64,000 bases of DNA from Nocardia sp. CDC159 (GTDB lineage Bacteria > Actinomycetota > Actinomycetes > Mycobacteriales > Mycobacteriaceae). Shown piece by piece: positions 46,411-54,454 of the stretch. Made by a program: the position numbers and the translations under genes. Within the stretch, counting starts at the first letter, position 1, and each line of letters starts with the position of its first letter. The notes under the pieces were generated by a model. It had not been told where the DNA came from, made no database searches, and saw nothing but the letters and a program-made list of their open reading frames with translations. The DNA is taken from the NCBI RefSeq assembly GCF_023740735.1, contig NZ_JAMRXH010000001.1:310001-374000 (forward strand), read 5' to 3'.

Positions 46411-46800
46411 ATGCCGGTACCCATTCTGAAACAGGGCACCTATCTCATCGCCTCCGTGCAATCGGCCCTGACCGACGCCGATACCGAACGGCTGCAGGAC
46501 GACCTGATGAAGTTCGTCAGCAAATATCGGGCACAGGGCATCATCGTGGACGTCACGGCGATCGACGTGATGGACTCGTTCGCCGCCCGCTCGCTGCGTA
46601 CCATCGCGCACATGACCAAGCTGCGCGGGGCCGAGACGGTCATCGTCGGCCTGCAGCCCGAGGTGGCGTTCGCCATGGTGCAGCTCGGTCTGACCTTCGA
46701 GGACATGCACACCGCCCTCGACCTGGAAGAGGGCCTGGCCTGGCTCAACAGAAAACTGCCCAGCCGCCGACAGCAAGACGGTCGTGATCGTGACCGCTGA
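46411..46800 (+). CDS. rsbS: RsbS, STAS-domain stressosome subunit
   Basis: 129 residues, single STAS domain: PILKQGTYLIASVQSALTDADTERLQDDLMKF, then GIIVDVTAIDVMDSFAARSLRTIAHMTKLRGAETVIVGLQPEVAFAMVQLG. The Ser in DVMDSFAARSL is the conserved RsbS phosphorylation site (Ser59 in B. subtilis). RsbS binds RsbT until phosphorylated by it, then releases it. It is 14 bp after rsbR and overlaps rsbT. The C-terminal tail (SRRQQDGRDRDR) is extra and charged. Confidence 0.93.
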   Translation: MPVPILKQGTYLIASVQSALTDADTERLQDDLMKFVSKYRAQGIIVDVTAIDVMDSFAARSLRTIAHMTKLRGAETVIVGLQPEVAFAMVQLGLTFEDMHTALDLEEGLAWLNRKLPSRRQQDGRDRDR

Positions 46801-47203
46801 CAACATGGTGATCGCGGTGAAGATGTCCAACGACATCGTGACCGCACGACAGGCCGGGCGAGAACTCGCGGCAAAACTGGGGTTCACGCTGACCGACATC
46901 ACCATGATCTCCACGGCGATCTCCGAGGTGGCCCGCAACATCACCAGTTATGCGGGCACCGGCGAGATCAGAGTGACCGTGGAGGATCGCGAGGGGCGGC
47001 GGGCGCTGGTCGTGCAGGCACAGGATCAGGGGCCGGGCATTCCCGATATCGCCCGGGCCTTGGAGGACGGCTATTCGACCGGGCACGGGCTCGGTCTGGG
47101 GTTGCCGGGTGCGCGACGGCTGATGGATCGGCTGATCATCGAGTCGACGCCCGGTCAGGGGACGCTGGTCGAGATGTGGAAGTGGGTGCCCGCCAGTGCA
47201 TGA
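46790..47203 (+). CDS. rsbT: RsbT, switch kinase (GHKL ATPase)
   Basis: About 137 residues, one HATPase_c domain. N-box ISTAISEVARNITSYA (the Asn/Arg pair typical of RsbT), G1 DQGPGIPD and G2 STGHGLGLGLPGARRL are complete, so it binds ATP-Mg. RsbT phosphorylates RsbS and RsbR and, once free, activates the PP2C phosphatase of the pathway. Start: GTG at 46790 (VTADNMVIAVKMSNDIVTARQ) matches relatives best; GTG 46784 and ATG 46805 are in frame. It overlaps rsbS by 11 bp. Confidence 0.93.
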   Translation: MTADNMVIAVKMSNDIVTARQAGRELAAKLGFTLTDITMISTAISEVARNITSYAGTGEIRVTVEDREGRRALVVQAQDQGPGIPDIARALEDGYSTGHGLGLGLPGARRLMDRLIIESTPGQGTLVEMWKWVPASA

Positions 47204-47834
47204 GGACGGGCACATCGGCGAGATCGAATGGGCCGTCGCGGGCCGGGCGCTGCCGGGACAGCGGGTTTCGGGCGATCGCTCGATCGTGCTCGACGCGGGC
47301 GGCGGATCGGCGCTGTTCGCGGTGCTCGACGGGCTCGGCCACGGGACCGCGGCCGCCGAGGCCGCCGACCGCGCCGCGCAGGTGCTCTCGGAGAACCGGG
47401 CCGAACCGCTGGATGTGTTGATGGTGCTGTGCCATCGGGCGATGGCCGATACCCGGGGCGCGGCGGTCTCGCTGGCGCTGTTCGACGCGGCGGACCGGCT
47501 GCACTGGCTCGGCGTGGGCAATGTGGACTCCCGCGTGATCGCGGCCGGGCCGGTCAAGCCGACCATCCGGGCGAGCGCGCTGCTGACCCGCGGCATCGTC
47601 GGCTATCTGCTGCCGCCCAATCTGCAGACCCAGACGGTGGTGGTGCGGCCGGGTGATCTGCTGCTGATGAGCACCGACGGCATCGTCAGCGATTTCGTCG
47701 ACGGCATCGATCTGGCCAAGCCGACCTCGGAGATCACCGCGGCCATCCTCGCCGGGCACACCAAGGACACCGACGACGCATTGGTTCTGGCGGCCCGGCA
47801 CCGCGGGCACAGTCCCGGTGAGGCCCTGCCATGA
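47196..47834 (+). CDS. rsbX: RsbX-like PP2C phosphatase
   Basis: 212 residues, a stand-alone SpoIIE/PP2C-type domain: VLDGLGHGTAAAEAADRAAQVL carries the metal Asp and GHG, AAVSLALFDAADRLHWLGVGNVDSRV is the central strand pair, and LLLMSTDGIVSDF holds the second metal Asp. RsbX dephosphorylates RsbS and RsbR to reset the stressosome. The GTG start overlaps the rsbT end by eight bases and its stop overlaps the next ATG (ATGA). Named by position and domain; assignment to RsbX rather than a second RsbU is inference. Confidence 0.85.
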   Translation: MHEDGHIGEIEWAVAGRALPGQRVSGDRSIVLDAGGGSALFAVLDGLGHGTAAAEAADRAAQVLSENRAEPLDVLMVLCHRAMADTRGAAVSLALFDAADRLHWLGVGNVDSRVIAAGPVKPTIRASALLTRGIVGYLLPPNLQTQTVVVRPGDLLLMSTDGIVSDFVDGIDLAKPTSEITAAILAGHTKDTDDALVLAARHRGHSPGEALP

Positions 47835-50074
47835 GCACGGTGCTGGCGGCCTTCCGCGAGGCATACGCCAATGCGCTTCGGCTGCACCTGGATTCGCCGA
47901 GCCAGATCACCCTGGCCGAGGGCTACGAACTCGGGCGGCGGGCGCTGGTCGAGGGCGTCAGCATCCTCGATCTGACCGAGCACCACTTCCGGCTGCTCGA
48001 CCGCGAGGACATCGCCGACACCGAGGCCGCGCTGGAATTCCTGCTGCAGACCCTGGCCGCGCTCGACGTGGCCACGCGCGGATTCCTCGACAGCACCCGC
48101 AGTTACGAGCTGCAGCGGCTGCGCGCCGAGGATCTCGCCGATCGTGACGCCTTCCGCACCGCGCTGGTCGAATCGCTGCAGGACGGCTTCTTCGTCGCCG
48201 ACGCGCGCGGCACCGTCACCGAGGTCAATTCCGCCTTCGGCGCGCTGACCGGCTATGGGCCCGAAGGGGTTCCGTACAAGCTGCCGCATCCGTGGTCGCC
48301 GCACGAACGCAGCGAATATCCGGATCTGGGCACCGAGGCGGCGCGGTTCGTGATGCCGATCCGCCACCGCGACGGCCGTCGGCTGTGGCTGGCGGTCAGC
48401 ACCTCCTCGGTGCTCAAGCCGGAGAACGAGGAGCGGGTCTACGTCGGCACCATTCGCGATGTCACCTCCGAACACGACGCGCAGGCGCGCGATCAGGCGG
48501 TGTCGCGGCTGGCGACTGCGGTGGCCGCGGCCACCACCGTGGCCGAGGTGCTCTCGGTCGGGCTCGAGGAGCTGCGCCGGGCCACCGATGCCGAGACCGC
48601 GGTGGTGTCGGTGTGGCCGAATCGGCAGGGACCGCCGAATCTGTATGTCTCCGGACCGGTCGCGGGTTCGGTGAACGAATCCGACGGCACCGCGACCGCG
48701 ACGGTGTCGCGGCAGGTGCTCGACGCGCGGGCGCGGGCCCTGCTGGATCGGGTGCGCACCCAGCCGGGCCGGTCGGTCTTCGTGATTCCCGAGGGCGGGG
48801 CCAGCTCCGAGGGCATCGTCGCGCCGCTCGGCGAGGCCGGGGACGCCGCGCTGTGGCTGCGCTTCGCCGCGCCCCGGGCCATCGGCGCCGCCGATCGAGT
48901 GCTGTTCTCGCTGCTGGTGGGTCATCTGAGTCTGGCGGTGCAGCGGGCGCGCAACTTCGATCAGGCGCGCGCCACCTCGCTGACGCTGCAGCGGGCCATG
49001 CTCGGCCCGATCGAGCTGCCGCCGCGGTTCTCGGTGCACTACGAACCGGCGCTGCCGCCGCTCGAGATCGGCGGGGACTGGTACGACGTGGTGCAGCTGC
49101 GCGACGGCGCCATCGGCATCGTGGTCGGCGACTGCGTCGGCCGCGGACTGTCCGCGGCGGTGGTGATGGGCCAATTGCGCACGGCCGCACGGGCTCTGCT
49201 GCTGCGCGGCGCGGGCCCGGCGCAGCTGCTGGCCGAGCTGGACACCGTCGCCGCCCGCATCCCGGGCGCGATGTGCACGACCGTGTGCGCGGCCGTCCTC
49301 GATCCGGCGCGCGGCACCGTGCGCTATTCGAGTGCCGGGCATATGCCCCCGGTGCTGGCCGAGCCGAATGCCAAGGGCAAGTTGCTCGAGGGCGGCCGTG
49401 CCGTGCCGCTGGCCACCTTCGATCCCCCGCGCCGCCCCGAGGCCACCACCGCGCTGGCGCCCGGCTCGACCCTCGTGCTCTTCACCGACGGACTGGTCGA
49501 ACAGCGCGGCATTGATATCGATATGCGCTTCGACGAACTGGCCGACGAATTGTCCAGCGCCGCACCGCAGCTGCCGCGCGAGGTGGCCGACGCGGTGCTG
49601 TCGCGACTGCGTCCCGCCGGGGGCTACGACGACGACGTCGCCATGGTCGTCTACCGCCAGCCCCCGCGCGCCCTGCACATCGATGTCCCCGCCGAACCGC
49701 ACCGGCTGGCCGCGATGCGCCGCGAACTGACCACCTGGCTGGCCGCCGCGGCCGTCCCCCAGGAGCTGGCCGCCGACCTGGTCGCCGCCGCCAACGAGGC
49801 CTGCAGCAACAGCATCGAACACGCCTACCTCGACGGCTCCCCCGGCCGCGTCGCCCTCACCGCCGACTGCACGATCAACCGGGTGACCCTGGAAATCGCC
49901 GACACCGGCAGCTGGCGTCCGCAACCCGAGGACCCCGGCAACCGCGGCCGCGGCATCGCCATGATGCGCGCCCTGTCCGACGAACTGACCATCGACCACG
50001 TCGGCGTCGGCACCCGCGTCCGCATGGTCGCCCAGCTGCCCGCGGTCTCGGTGGCCCCGGCGAGCCGCATCTGA
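47831..50074 (+). CDS. Multidomain RsbU-like phosphatase with PAS, GAF and kinase-fold domains
   Basis: 747 residues. Order: N-terminal RsbU-type helical domain (residues about 1-90, AFREAYANALRLHLDSPSQITLAEGYELGRRALV), where RsbT would bind; PAS (about 105-220, LQDGFFVADARGTVTEVNSAFGALTGY); GAF (about 230-370); PP2C (about 380-595, EIGGDWYDV, GDCVGRGLSAAVVMGQLR, LFTDGLVEQRG); HATPase_c (about 610-740, ANEACSNSIEHAY, EIADTGSW, RGRGIAMMRAL). So one chain joins phosphatase and anti-sigma-type kinase folds. The PP2C motif has GRG where GHG is usual. It would dephosphorylate a STAS antagonist and perhaps also bind a sigma factor or antagonist. Confidence 0.9.
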   Translation: MSTVLAAFREAYANALRLHLDSPSQITLAEGYELGRRALVEGVSILDLTEHHFRLLDREDIADTEAALEFLLQTLAALDVATRGFLDSTRSYELQRLRAEDLADRDAFRTALVESLQDGFFVADARGTVTEVNSAFGALTGYGPEGVPYKLPHPWSPHERSEYPDLGTEAARFVMPIRHRDGRRLWLAVSTSSVLKPENEERVYVGTIRDVTSEHDAQARDQAVSRLATAVAAATTVAEVLSVGLEELRRATDAETAVVSVWPNRQGPPNLYVSGPVAGSVNESDGTATATVSRQVLDARARALLDRVRTQPGRSVFVIPEGGASSEGIVAPLGEAGDAALWLRFAAPRAIGAADRVLFSLLVGHLSLAVQRARNFDQARATSLTLQRAMLGPIELPPRFSVHYEPALPPLEIGGDWYDVVQLRDGAIGIVVGDCVGRGLSAAVVMGQLRTAARALLLRGAGPAQLLAELDTVAARIPGAMCTTVCAAVLDPARGTVRYSSAGHMPPVLAEPNAKGKLLEGGRAVPLATFDPPRRPEATTALAPGSTLVLFTDGLVEQRGIDIDMRFDELADELSSAAPQLPREVADAVLSRLRPAGGYDDDVAMVVYRQPPRALHIDVPAEPHRLAAMRRELTTWLAAAAVPQELAADLVAAANEACSNSIEHAYLDGSPGRVALTADCTINRVTLEIADTGSWRPQPEDPGNRGRGIAMMRALSDELTIDHVGVGTRVRMVAQLPAVSVAPASRI

Positions 50075-50165
50075 CCCGCACCGACAGTGACGGTTTGGTC
50101 CGGATAAGCCATCAATCCGGGCCACGATGCAGCGCGCGGAGCGGGTTCATGGCAGATTGGCTGAT

Positions 50166-50540
50166 GTGACCAATACTTCCGGAGACGCGTATCCCCTCGC
50201 CGACACGATGACCACCTCGGTCGCGGTGCACGACGAAGCGACGGTGCTCACGGTGGCCGGTGAGGTCGACCTGGCGACTGCTCCCGCGCTCGAGAACGCG
50301 ATCGAGGCCACGCTCGGCGGCAAGCCCGCCGCCCTGATCATCGATCTGTCGCAGGTGACCTTCCTGGCCTCCGCGGGCATGGCCGCGCTCGTCACCGCGC
50401 ATCAGCGGGCCGGGGCGTCGACCCGGATCGCGGTGGTCGCCGACGGACCGGCCACCGGCCGCCAGCTCAAGATGACCAACCTGGATCAGGTCTTCGCCCT
50501 GTTCCCCACTCTCGACGAGGCGCTGGCCGCGCTGCGTTAG
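50166..50540 (+). CDS. STAS-domain anti-sigma factor antagonist
   Basis: About 124 residues: TSVAVHDEATVLTVAGEVDLATAPALENAIEATLGGKPAALIIDLSQVTFLASAGMAALVTAHQRAG is the SpoIIAA/RsbV family block, with the phosphorylatable Ser in FLASAGMAAL. It frees a sigma factor by binding its anti-sigma kinase when unphosphorylated. It is 91 bp after the multidomain phosphatase gene and probably the downstream substrate. GTG 50166 is chosen by alignment; an ATG at 50127 is in frame and has no better ribosome site. Stop interlocks with the convergent LLM gene. Confidence 0.9.
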   Translation: MTNTSGDAYPLADTMTTSVAVHDEATVLTVAGEVDLATAPALENAIEATLGGKPAALIIDLSQVTFLASAGMAALVTAHQRAGASTRIAVVADGPATGRQLKMTNLDQVFALFPTLDEALAALR

Positions 50541-51574
50541 ATCAATTCCCGCAACTGCTCGACCAGCTTCACCCGCTCGGCCGGGGTCGCCGCCATCGGC
50601 ACCACGTTGAGAACCGTGACCCCGGCCTCGCGGAAGGCCGCGACCCGCTCGGCCACGAAACCGGCCGGGCCGATCAACGAGACGTCGCGAACCAGATCGT
50701 CGGGCACCGCCGTGGCGGCCTCCTCCTTCTTGCCCGCCAGGTACAGCTCCTGGATGCGATCGGCCTCGGCCCCGTAGCCGTACTTGGTGGCCAGGGCGTG
50801 GTAGAAGTTCTTGCCCTTGGCGCCCATACCGCCGATGTAGAGCGCCAGATGCGGTTTGACCCATTCGCGCAGCGGCTCGACGTCCTCGCCGATGGCCAAC
50901 GCCGGTCCGGCGTAGATCTCGAGCTCGCCCAGGGCCGGATCGCGCTTGGCCTTACCCGCGGCCAGCGACTCACCCCAGACGTCGTTCGCCTTCTCGGGCA
51001 GGAAGAAGATCGGCTGCCAGCCCTCGGCGATCTCGGCGGCCAGTTCCACGTTCTTGGGTCCCAGCGCGGCCAGCAGCACCGGAATGCGCTCGCGCACCGG
51101 GTGATTGATGAGCTTGAGCGGTTTGCCCAGGCCCGTGCCCTGCCCGGCGGGCAGCGGAATCCGGTAGTGCTTGCCCTGGTATTCCAGCCGCTCGCGCCGC
51201 CACACCTTGCGGCAGATCTCCACGATCTCGCGGGTGCGGCCGATCGGCGCGTCATAGGGCACGCCGTGGAAGCCCTCGATGACCTGCGGGCCGGACGCGC
51301 CCAGGCCCAGGATGTAGCGGCCGTCGGAGACGTAGTCCAGGCCCGCCGCGGTCATCGCGGTCAGGGTGGGGGTGCGGGTGTAGAGCTGCAGGATGCCCGA
51401 GGCCAGCTCGACGCGTTCGGTCTTGGCGGCCAGATAGCCCAGCGCGCTCACCGCGTCGAACGAGTAGGCCTCGGGCACGAAGACGATGTCCAGCCCGGCG
51501 CGTTCCAGATCGGCGACCTCCGCCGCCACCTCTTTGAAACCGCCCGCATAGTTGATGCCCAATCCGATACGCAT
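50537..51574 (-). CDS. LLM class F420-dependent oxidoreductase
   Basis: 345 residues, TIM-barrel luciferase-like monooxygenase family: MRIGLGINYAGGFKEVAAEVADLERAGLDIVFVPEAYSFDAVSALGYLAAKTERVELASGILQLYTRTPTLTAM is the typical N-terminus of the mycobacterial Rv3520c-like F420 enzymes, with GLGASGPQVIEGFHGVPYDAP and a conserved C-terminus (GPAGFVAERVAAFREAGVTVLNV). It uses F420 or FMN to reduce or oxidise an unknown substrate. F420 use fits a nocardial host. It is divergent from the cyclodeaminase gene with a long hairpin between. Confidence 0.9.
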   Translation of the reverse strand: MRIGLGINYAGGFKEVAAEVADLERAGLDIVFVPEAYSFDAVSALGYLAAKTERVELASGILQLYTRTPTLTAMTAAGLDYVSDGRYILGLGASGPQVIEGFHGVPYDAPIGRTREIVEICRKVWRRERLEYQGKHYRIPLPAGQGTGLGKPLKLINHPVRERIPVLLAALGPKNVELAAEIAEGWQPIFFLPEKANDVWGESLAAGKAKRDPALGELEIYAGPALAIGEDVEPLREWVKPHLALYIGGMGAKGKNFYHALATKYGYGAEADRIQELYLAGKKEEAATAVPDDLVRDVSLIGPAGFVAERVAAFREAGVTVLNVVPMAATPAERVKLVEQLRELI

Positions 51575-51617
51575 CTATCGAACCTACTGTATTTTCGGCC
51601 TCCGCTTCGCTCCGGCG

Positions 51618-51698
51618 GTGTTCACGGCCCCCGAGTCTCGCCGTTGCGCGGTCGAGACGTGCGCTTCGACCGCGCAACGGCGAGAGGGCCGCGAACAC
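51618..51698. repeat. Long palindromic hairpin in a divergent intergenic region
   Basis: A perfect 19-bp inverted repeat (CTCGCCGTTGCGCGGTCGA at 51637-51655 and its complement at 51666-51684, 10-bp loop) is extended by outer arms GTGTTCaCGGCCC at 51618-51630 and GGGCCGcGAACAC at 51686-51698, with one mismatch in 13. It lies between genes that both read away from it, so a terminator role is not expected. It looks like a REP or small palindromic mobile element, or a cruciform-type control site. Confidence 0.75.
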
Positions 51699-51783
51699 GG
51701 CGCGGGTGTGGAGGGATCGGAGGTGGCCGGTACGGTTGTCCGCGAACCACATTCCGATCATTGCCACGGGAGGCCGCACACCC

Positions 51784-52440
51784 ATGACCGCCGACACCGC
51801 GTCGTCACCGGAGAGCACCACCTTCGCCGCGTCGACGATCGGCCGGTATCTCGACGATCTCGCCGCGAAGATCCCCGCCCCCGGCGGCGGCGCGGTCGCG
51901 GCCCTGCACGCCGCCCAGGGCGCGGCGCTGGTCGCCATGGTCGCGCGGTACACCACCCGCGCCAAGGACGCCGACAACCGGCCCGCCATCGACCGCATCC
52001 TCGCCGCCGCCGACGCCGCCCGCGGGCGCGCGCTGGCCCTGGCCGATGCCGACGCCGCCGCGTTCACCGCCGTCGGCGCGGCCTACAAGCTGCCCAAGAC
52101 CACCGACGCGGAGAACGCGGCCCGCGCGCGGGCCATCGAGGCCGCCCTGCTGCAGGCCGCCCGCGTACCCGCCGCGGTGGTCGCCGAGGCCGACGAGATC
52201 GTCTCCCTCGCAACGGATCTGCTGCCCATCGGCAATCCCAATGTGGTCACCGACATCGGCGCGGCCGCCGACGCCGCGCGCGCGGCGGCCGCGAGCTCCC
52301 AGCTCAATATCGCCATCAACGTGGCCTCGCTGGCCGACCACCACGCCGGGGAGTTCGAGCCCGTGCTGCGCCGCGTCGAGGAGATCCTGGCCCGCGCCGA
52401 CGCCCTGCACGCCGACGTGGTCACCGCGATCGCGCGCTGA
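51784..52440 (+). CDS. Cyclodeaminase/cyclohydrolase family protein (FTCD C-terminal-like)
   Basis: 218 residues, all-helical. The family block IGRYLDDLAAKIPAPGGGAVAALHAAQGAALVAMVARYTTRAKDAD is typical for formiminotransferase-cyclodeaminase C-terminal domains, with later DEIVSLATDLLPIGNPNVVTDIGAAADAARAAAASSQLNIAINVASLAD containing the conserved SDxxxA-like helix. Relatives convert formimino-THF or methenyl-THF derivatives. A FolD paralogue is encoded 2 kb away, which fits folate one-carbon work. The ATG at 51784 begins MTADTASSP. Stop is one base from the convergent hydrolase stop. Confidence 0.88.
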   Translation: MTADTASSPESTTFAASTIGRYLDDLAAKIPAPGGGAVAALHAAQGAALVAMVARYTTRAKDADNRPAIDRILAAADAARGRALALADADAAAFTAVGAAYKLPKTTDAENAARARAIEAALLQAARVPAAVVAEADEIVSLATDLLPIGNPNVVTDIGAAADAARAAAASSQLNIAINVASLADHHAGEFEPVLRRVEEILARADALHADVVTAIAR

Positions 52441-52441
52441 T

Positions 52442-53683
52442 CTATCCGTCGTAGCGGCGCAGCCAGTCCAGCACGACGTCGCGGCCCACCTGCGCGCCGA
52501 GATTGGCCACCCCGTCGTAGCCGTGGTCGTAGAACGGCAGCTGCACGTAGCGGTTCGCCACGCCCGCCGCGGTGAGCTTGTCCGCGAAGGCCTTGGTGCG
52601 GCTGGCGAAGACGAGGTGATCGGACTTGCCCTGCAGCAGCAGCGTGGGCGGGGAGTTCGGGCCGATCTGGGGCGCGGAGTCGGTGGCGGCGTAGCGCGCG
52701 GGAAATTCCGATGCCGGACCACCCAGATATTCGCGGCCGACGCGCTTGCCCTCGGCGGTGTCGCGCTCGGATCCGGTCAGGTCGACGGCCGGATAGTCGG
52801 CCATGACCGCCCGCACCCGCGGCAGTTCGGCCGCGCTGCCGCAGCTGGGCCGCAGCGTGCCATTGGCGATCTTGTAGGCGACGTTGATCGCGAGATTGCC
52901 ACCGGCCGAATCGCCGAAGGTGGCCAGCCGGTTCGGATCCCAGTGGTACTGCTGGGCGTGCGCCGCGACCCAGGTCAGCGCGCAGCCCACATCGGCGTCC
53001 TCGGTGTCCCAGCGCAGCCGCGCCGAACTGGAGAGCCGGTAGTCGATATCGACGAAGGCGTAGCCCCGGTCGGCGAGCCAGCTGTTGTACGGGGTGGGCC
53101 CGCGGCTGCCGCCGACGAATCCGCCGCCGTGGATGCGCACCACCACCGGCACCGGGCCCGAGACATTGCGCGGCAGATACAGATCGGCACGCATCGGCTC
53201 ACCGTCGAGGGTGGCGTAGGTGACCGTCTCGTCCGGGCCGCGCCCATCGACGATCTGCGGCAGCGGCGGCCCGAACAGGATCCAGCGCCCGGTCTCGCGA
53301 TGGGCGGCCAGGATCAGACCGATCGAGGTGATCAGGGTGAGCACCAGGCCCAGCGCGACCACCGCACCCACCGCGCGCGCCGAGCGAGTTCGCCTGCCGC
53401 GCACCGCGAACAGCGTGAGCACCACCGTCGCGACGGCGACGACCAGGGTCCACGACCCCCACACGTCGCGCAACCAGTCCAGCCCCATGATCGCCGCCTG
53501 CAGCAGCGGCACCCGCAGCAGCGGCTCGGTCCAGGACACCGGCACCACCGCGAACAGCTGCGCCAGCACCAGCGCGAGGCCCAGCACTCCCGCGACGGTC
53601 AGCAGCAGGGATCGCCACACCGCCCACAGCATCGACCCGGACGCGCCGGATTCGGTCCGCACCGTCACACTCACACCCTCCAT
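52442..53683 (-). CDS. Membrane-anchored alpha/beta hydrolase (HSL-type esterase)
   Basis: About 413 residues: three N-terminal transmembrane helices (LLTVAGVLGLALVLAQLFAVV, LVVAVATVVLTLFAV, GAVVALGLVLTLITSIGLILA) and a C-terminal BD-FAE/HSL esterase domain. Oxyanion motif VVRIHGGGFVGG, nucleophile FGDSAGGNLA, acid Asp in QGKSDHLVFA and His in YDHGYDG are all present, so it should be active on esters. The catalytic part is probably extracytoplasmic. Start: ATG 53683 or 53632. A 24-bp dyad at 53802-53825 lies between it and the divergent L,D-transpeptidase gene. Confidence 0.85.
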   Translation of the reverse strand: MEGVSVTVRTESGASGSMLWAVWRSLLLTVAGVLGLALVLAQLFAVVPVSWTEPLLRVPLLQAAIMGLDWLRDVWGSWTLVVAVATVVLTLFAVRGRRTRSARAVGAVVALGLVLTLITSIGLILAAHRETGRWILFGPPLPQIVDGRGPDETVTYATLDGEPMRADLYLPRNVSGPVPVVVRIHGGGFVGGSRGPTPYNSWLADRGYAFVDIDYRLSSSARLRWDTEDADVGCALTWVAAHAQQYHWDPNRLATFGDSAGGNLAINVAYKIANGTLRPSCGSAAELPRVRAVMADYPAVDLTGSERDTAEGKRVGREYLGGPASEFPARYAATDSAPQIGPNSPPTLLLQGKSDHLVFASRTKAFADKLTAAGVANRYVQLPFYDHGYDGVANLGAQVGRDVVLDWLRRYDG

Positions 53684-53773
53684 CGCTCCGCCACCACACA
53701 CCCCGCAGTCCGATGCTACGGGCGCACCGGGCGCGAACTCGGGTGACACGGAACACCAGCGCCCGGTACGTCC

Positions 53774-53825
53774 GGTTAACCCCATCCGAACGGGGTAGGG
53801 CTATAGCAGATACATCGTTGCTATA
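53774..53825. promoter_or_regulatory. Sigma-F-like promoter and dyad operator before the L,D-transpeptidase gene
   Basis: GGTTAA at 53774-53779 and GGGTAG at 53793-53798 (14-bp gap after GGTTA) resemble the sigma-F/B consensus reading rightward. Next to them is a perfect inverted repeat TATAGCA (53802-53808) - 10 bp - TGCTATA (53819-53825). The site sits in the divergent region shared with the hydrolase gene. The promoter is a weaker match than the pair at 45375. Confidence 0.4.
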
Positions 53826-53937
53826 ACCGGTGTGACATGCGATGTTTTGGTCACGAAGTCAGCACTGTTCGGGCAGCGGCGTGACCATGATCAGAGAATG
53901 ACAGTTTGACGATCGACCACTCGAAGGGGTGGAAGCC

Positions 53938-54453
53938 ATGCGGAACATGATCCGGCATATGTTCCTGGCGCTCGTGATCGCGGCCCTGGCGGCGGTCATG
54001 TCCGGCACAGCCCACGCGAATCCCACGACCGAACCCGGAGCGCTCCGGACGGAGGTCCGCGCCGGCGGCATCATCGCCGAGGGCGATATGTCCGCGCACA
54101 CCTTCACCGTCTTCGCGCCCGGCCAGCCTCCGCGGGTAATGCCCGCCTCGTTCGGTAAGCCCGGCTTCGAGACACCGGTCGGCGACTTCCCGGTGATCGA
54201 GAAGCTGCGGAGCACCACCTTCGATTCGCGCACCATCGGCATCCCGCTCAGTTCCCCCGAGGGCTATCTGCTGAAGGGCGAATACGCCGAGCGCCTGACC
54301 TGGGGCGGTGTGTTCGTGCACTCCGCGCCCTGGTCGGTCGGGGATCAGGGTAAGCGCAATGTCAGCCACGGCTGCATCAACCTGAGCCCGGACGACGCCG
54401 CCTGGTTCTACGACGTCGTCCAGGTCGGCGACGTGGTCCGGCTGCACTGGTAA
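53938..54453 (+). CDS. L,D-transpeptidase-like protein (YkuD fold), secreted
   Basis: About 171 residues: signal peptide (FLALVIAALAAVMSGTAHA) and a single YkuD catalytic domain with the active motif HSAPWSVGDQGKRNVSHGCINLS (His, then Ser-His-Gly-Cys with the catalytic Cys). The domain would make 3-3 peptidoglycan cross-links or attach proteins. It lacks the immunoglobulin-like domains of mycobacterial LdtMt enzymes, so it is a minimal form. ATG 53938 has AAGGGG upstream; GTG 53929 is in frame. Stop is one base from the convergent folD-like gene's stop. Confidence 0.88.
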   Translation: MRNMIRHMFLALVIAALAAVMSGTAHANPTTEPGALRTEVRAGGIIAEGDMSAHTFTVFAPGQPPRVMPASFGKPGFETPVGDFPVIEKLRSTTFDSRTIGIPLSSPEGYLLKGEYAERLTWGGVFVHSAPWSVGDQGKRNVSHGCINLSPDDAAWFYDVVQVGDVVRLHW

Positions 54454-54454
54454 A

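Noticed and set aside
50092..50120. Sigma-F-type promoter in front of the last STAS gene
   Set aside because: GGTTT is present at 50092-50096 but no GGGTA follows at the right distance; the nearest GGGCCA is over 20 bp away.
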